Shown here: positions 63,994-64,000 of the stretch, piece by piece
Numbering within the stretch: the first letter of the stretch is position 1
Layout of the letters: every line of letters begins with the position of its first letter
DNA from: Alnus glutinosa
Taxonomy: Eukaryota > Streptophyta > Magnoliopsida > Fagales > Betulaceae
NCBI RefSeq assembly: GCF_958979055.1
Contig: NC_084893.1
Coordinates: forward strand, 28,866,487-28,930,486
Reading direction: 5' to 3'
Length of the DNA stretch: 64,000 bases
Notes under the pieces: model-generated
Database searches by the model: none
Seen by the model: the letters and a program-made list of their open reading frames with translations, nothing else
What the model was told of the DNA's origin: nothing
Made by a program: the position numbers and the translations under genes

Positions 63994-64000
63994 ATGTCTC
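63994..64000 (+). CDS. Possible gene start at right edge
   Basis: ATGTCTC follows a purine-rich leader (GTCAGTGACCATG). It encodes M-S-then a Leu, Pro, His, Gln or Arg codon. By recalled gene order (At5g55760 follows the Pro-rich At5g55750), the sirtuin SRT1, which begins MSLG, is a candidate. Seven bases cannot prove it. Confidence 0.2.

Overview
The window is nuclear DNA from a flowering plant, almost certainly a eudicot and probably a woody rosid. I infer this from long AT-rich intergenic stretches, spliced genes with GT-AG introns, plastid-import and cell-wall genes, and typical plant transposons. The species cannot be named from the sequence alone.

Genes, left to right: the first exon(s) of a minus-strand AAA-ATPase-like gene at the left edge; an intronless NF-YB histone-fold transcription factor (11.4 kb, +); a CFIm68/CPSF6-like RRM protein with an RS/RD-rich tail (15.8-17.9 kb, -); a classical arabinogalactan protein (23.5 kb, +); a complete ten-exon BAM4-type beta-amylase that has lost a catalytic glutamate (28.6-34.2 kb, +); TIC20-V (38.0 kb, +); the fasciclin-like arabinogalactan protein FLA1 (45.9 kb, +); a small Cys/Pro-rich secreted glycoprotein (49.7 kb, -); an eight-coding-exon NUDT2-type Nudix hydrolase (51.1-55.9 kb, -); and a possible gene start in the last seven bases. 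They do not form one pathway. The RRM - BAM4 - TIC20-V - FLA1 - proline-rich glycoprotein order matches, from memory, the Arabidopsis At5g55670-At5g55750 neighbourhood, so the interest is conserved gene order and plastid starch or import and cell-wall themes.

Repeats fill much of the rest. A young, nearly whole Ty3/Gypsy chromovirus (CRM-like) with 642/643-bp LTRs and an ATTAT target duplication lies at 1.04-6.66 kb. A 5'-truncated LINE with a 13-bp target duplication follows at 7.1-8.5 kb. Further LINE tails, one tRNA-derived SINE, a 1.4-kb non-autonomous LTR element at 60.2-61.6 kb, and two TRIM elements nested in BAM4 intron 2 are present. Many foldback MITEs occur (hAT with an 8-bp duplication, Tourist with TTA, and large palindromes).

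The most unusual signals are very short insertions (about 17-30 bp) that are essentially only a LINE-type 3' tail between 13-15-bp target duplications, the nested TRIM pair, a perfect hairpin between duplicated segments in the Nudix intron, and a probable 3'-UTR intron in the CFIm68 gene. I see no CRISPR array, bacterial-type operon or clear new enzymatic system.
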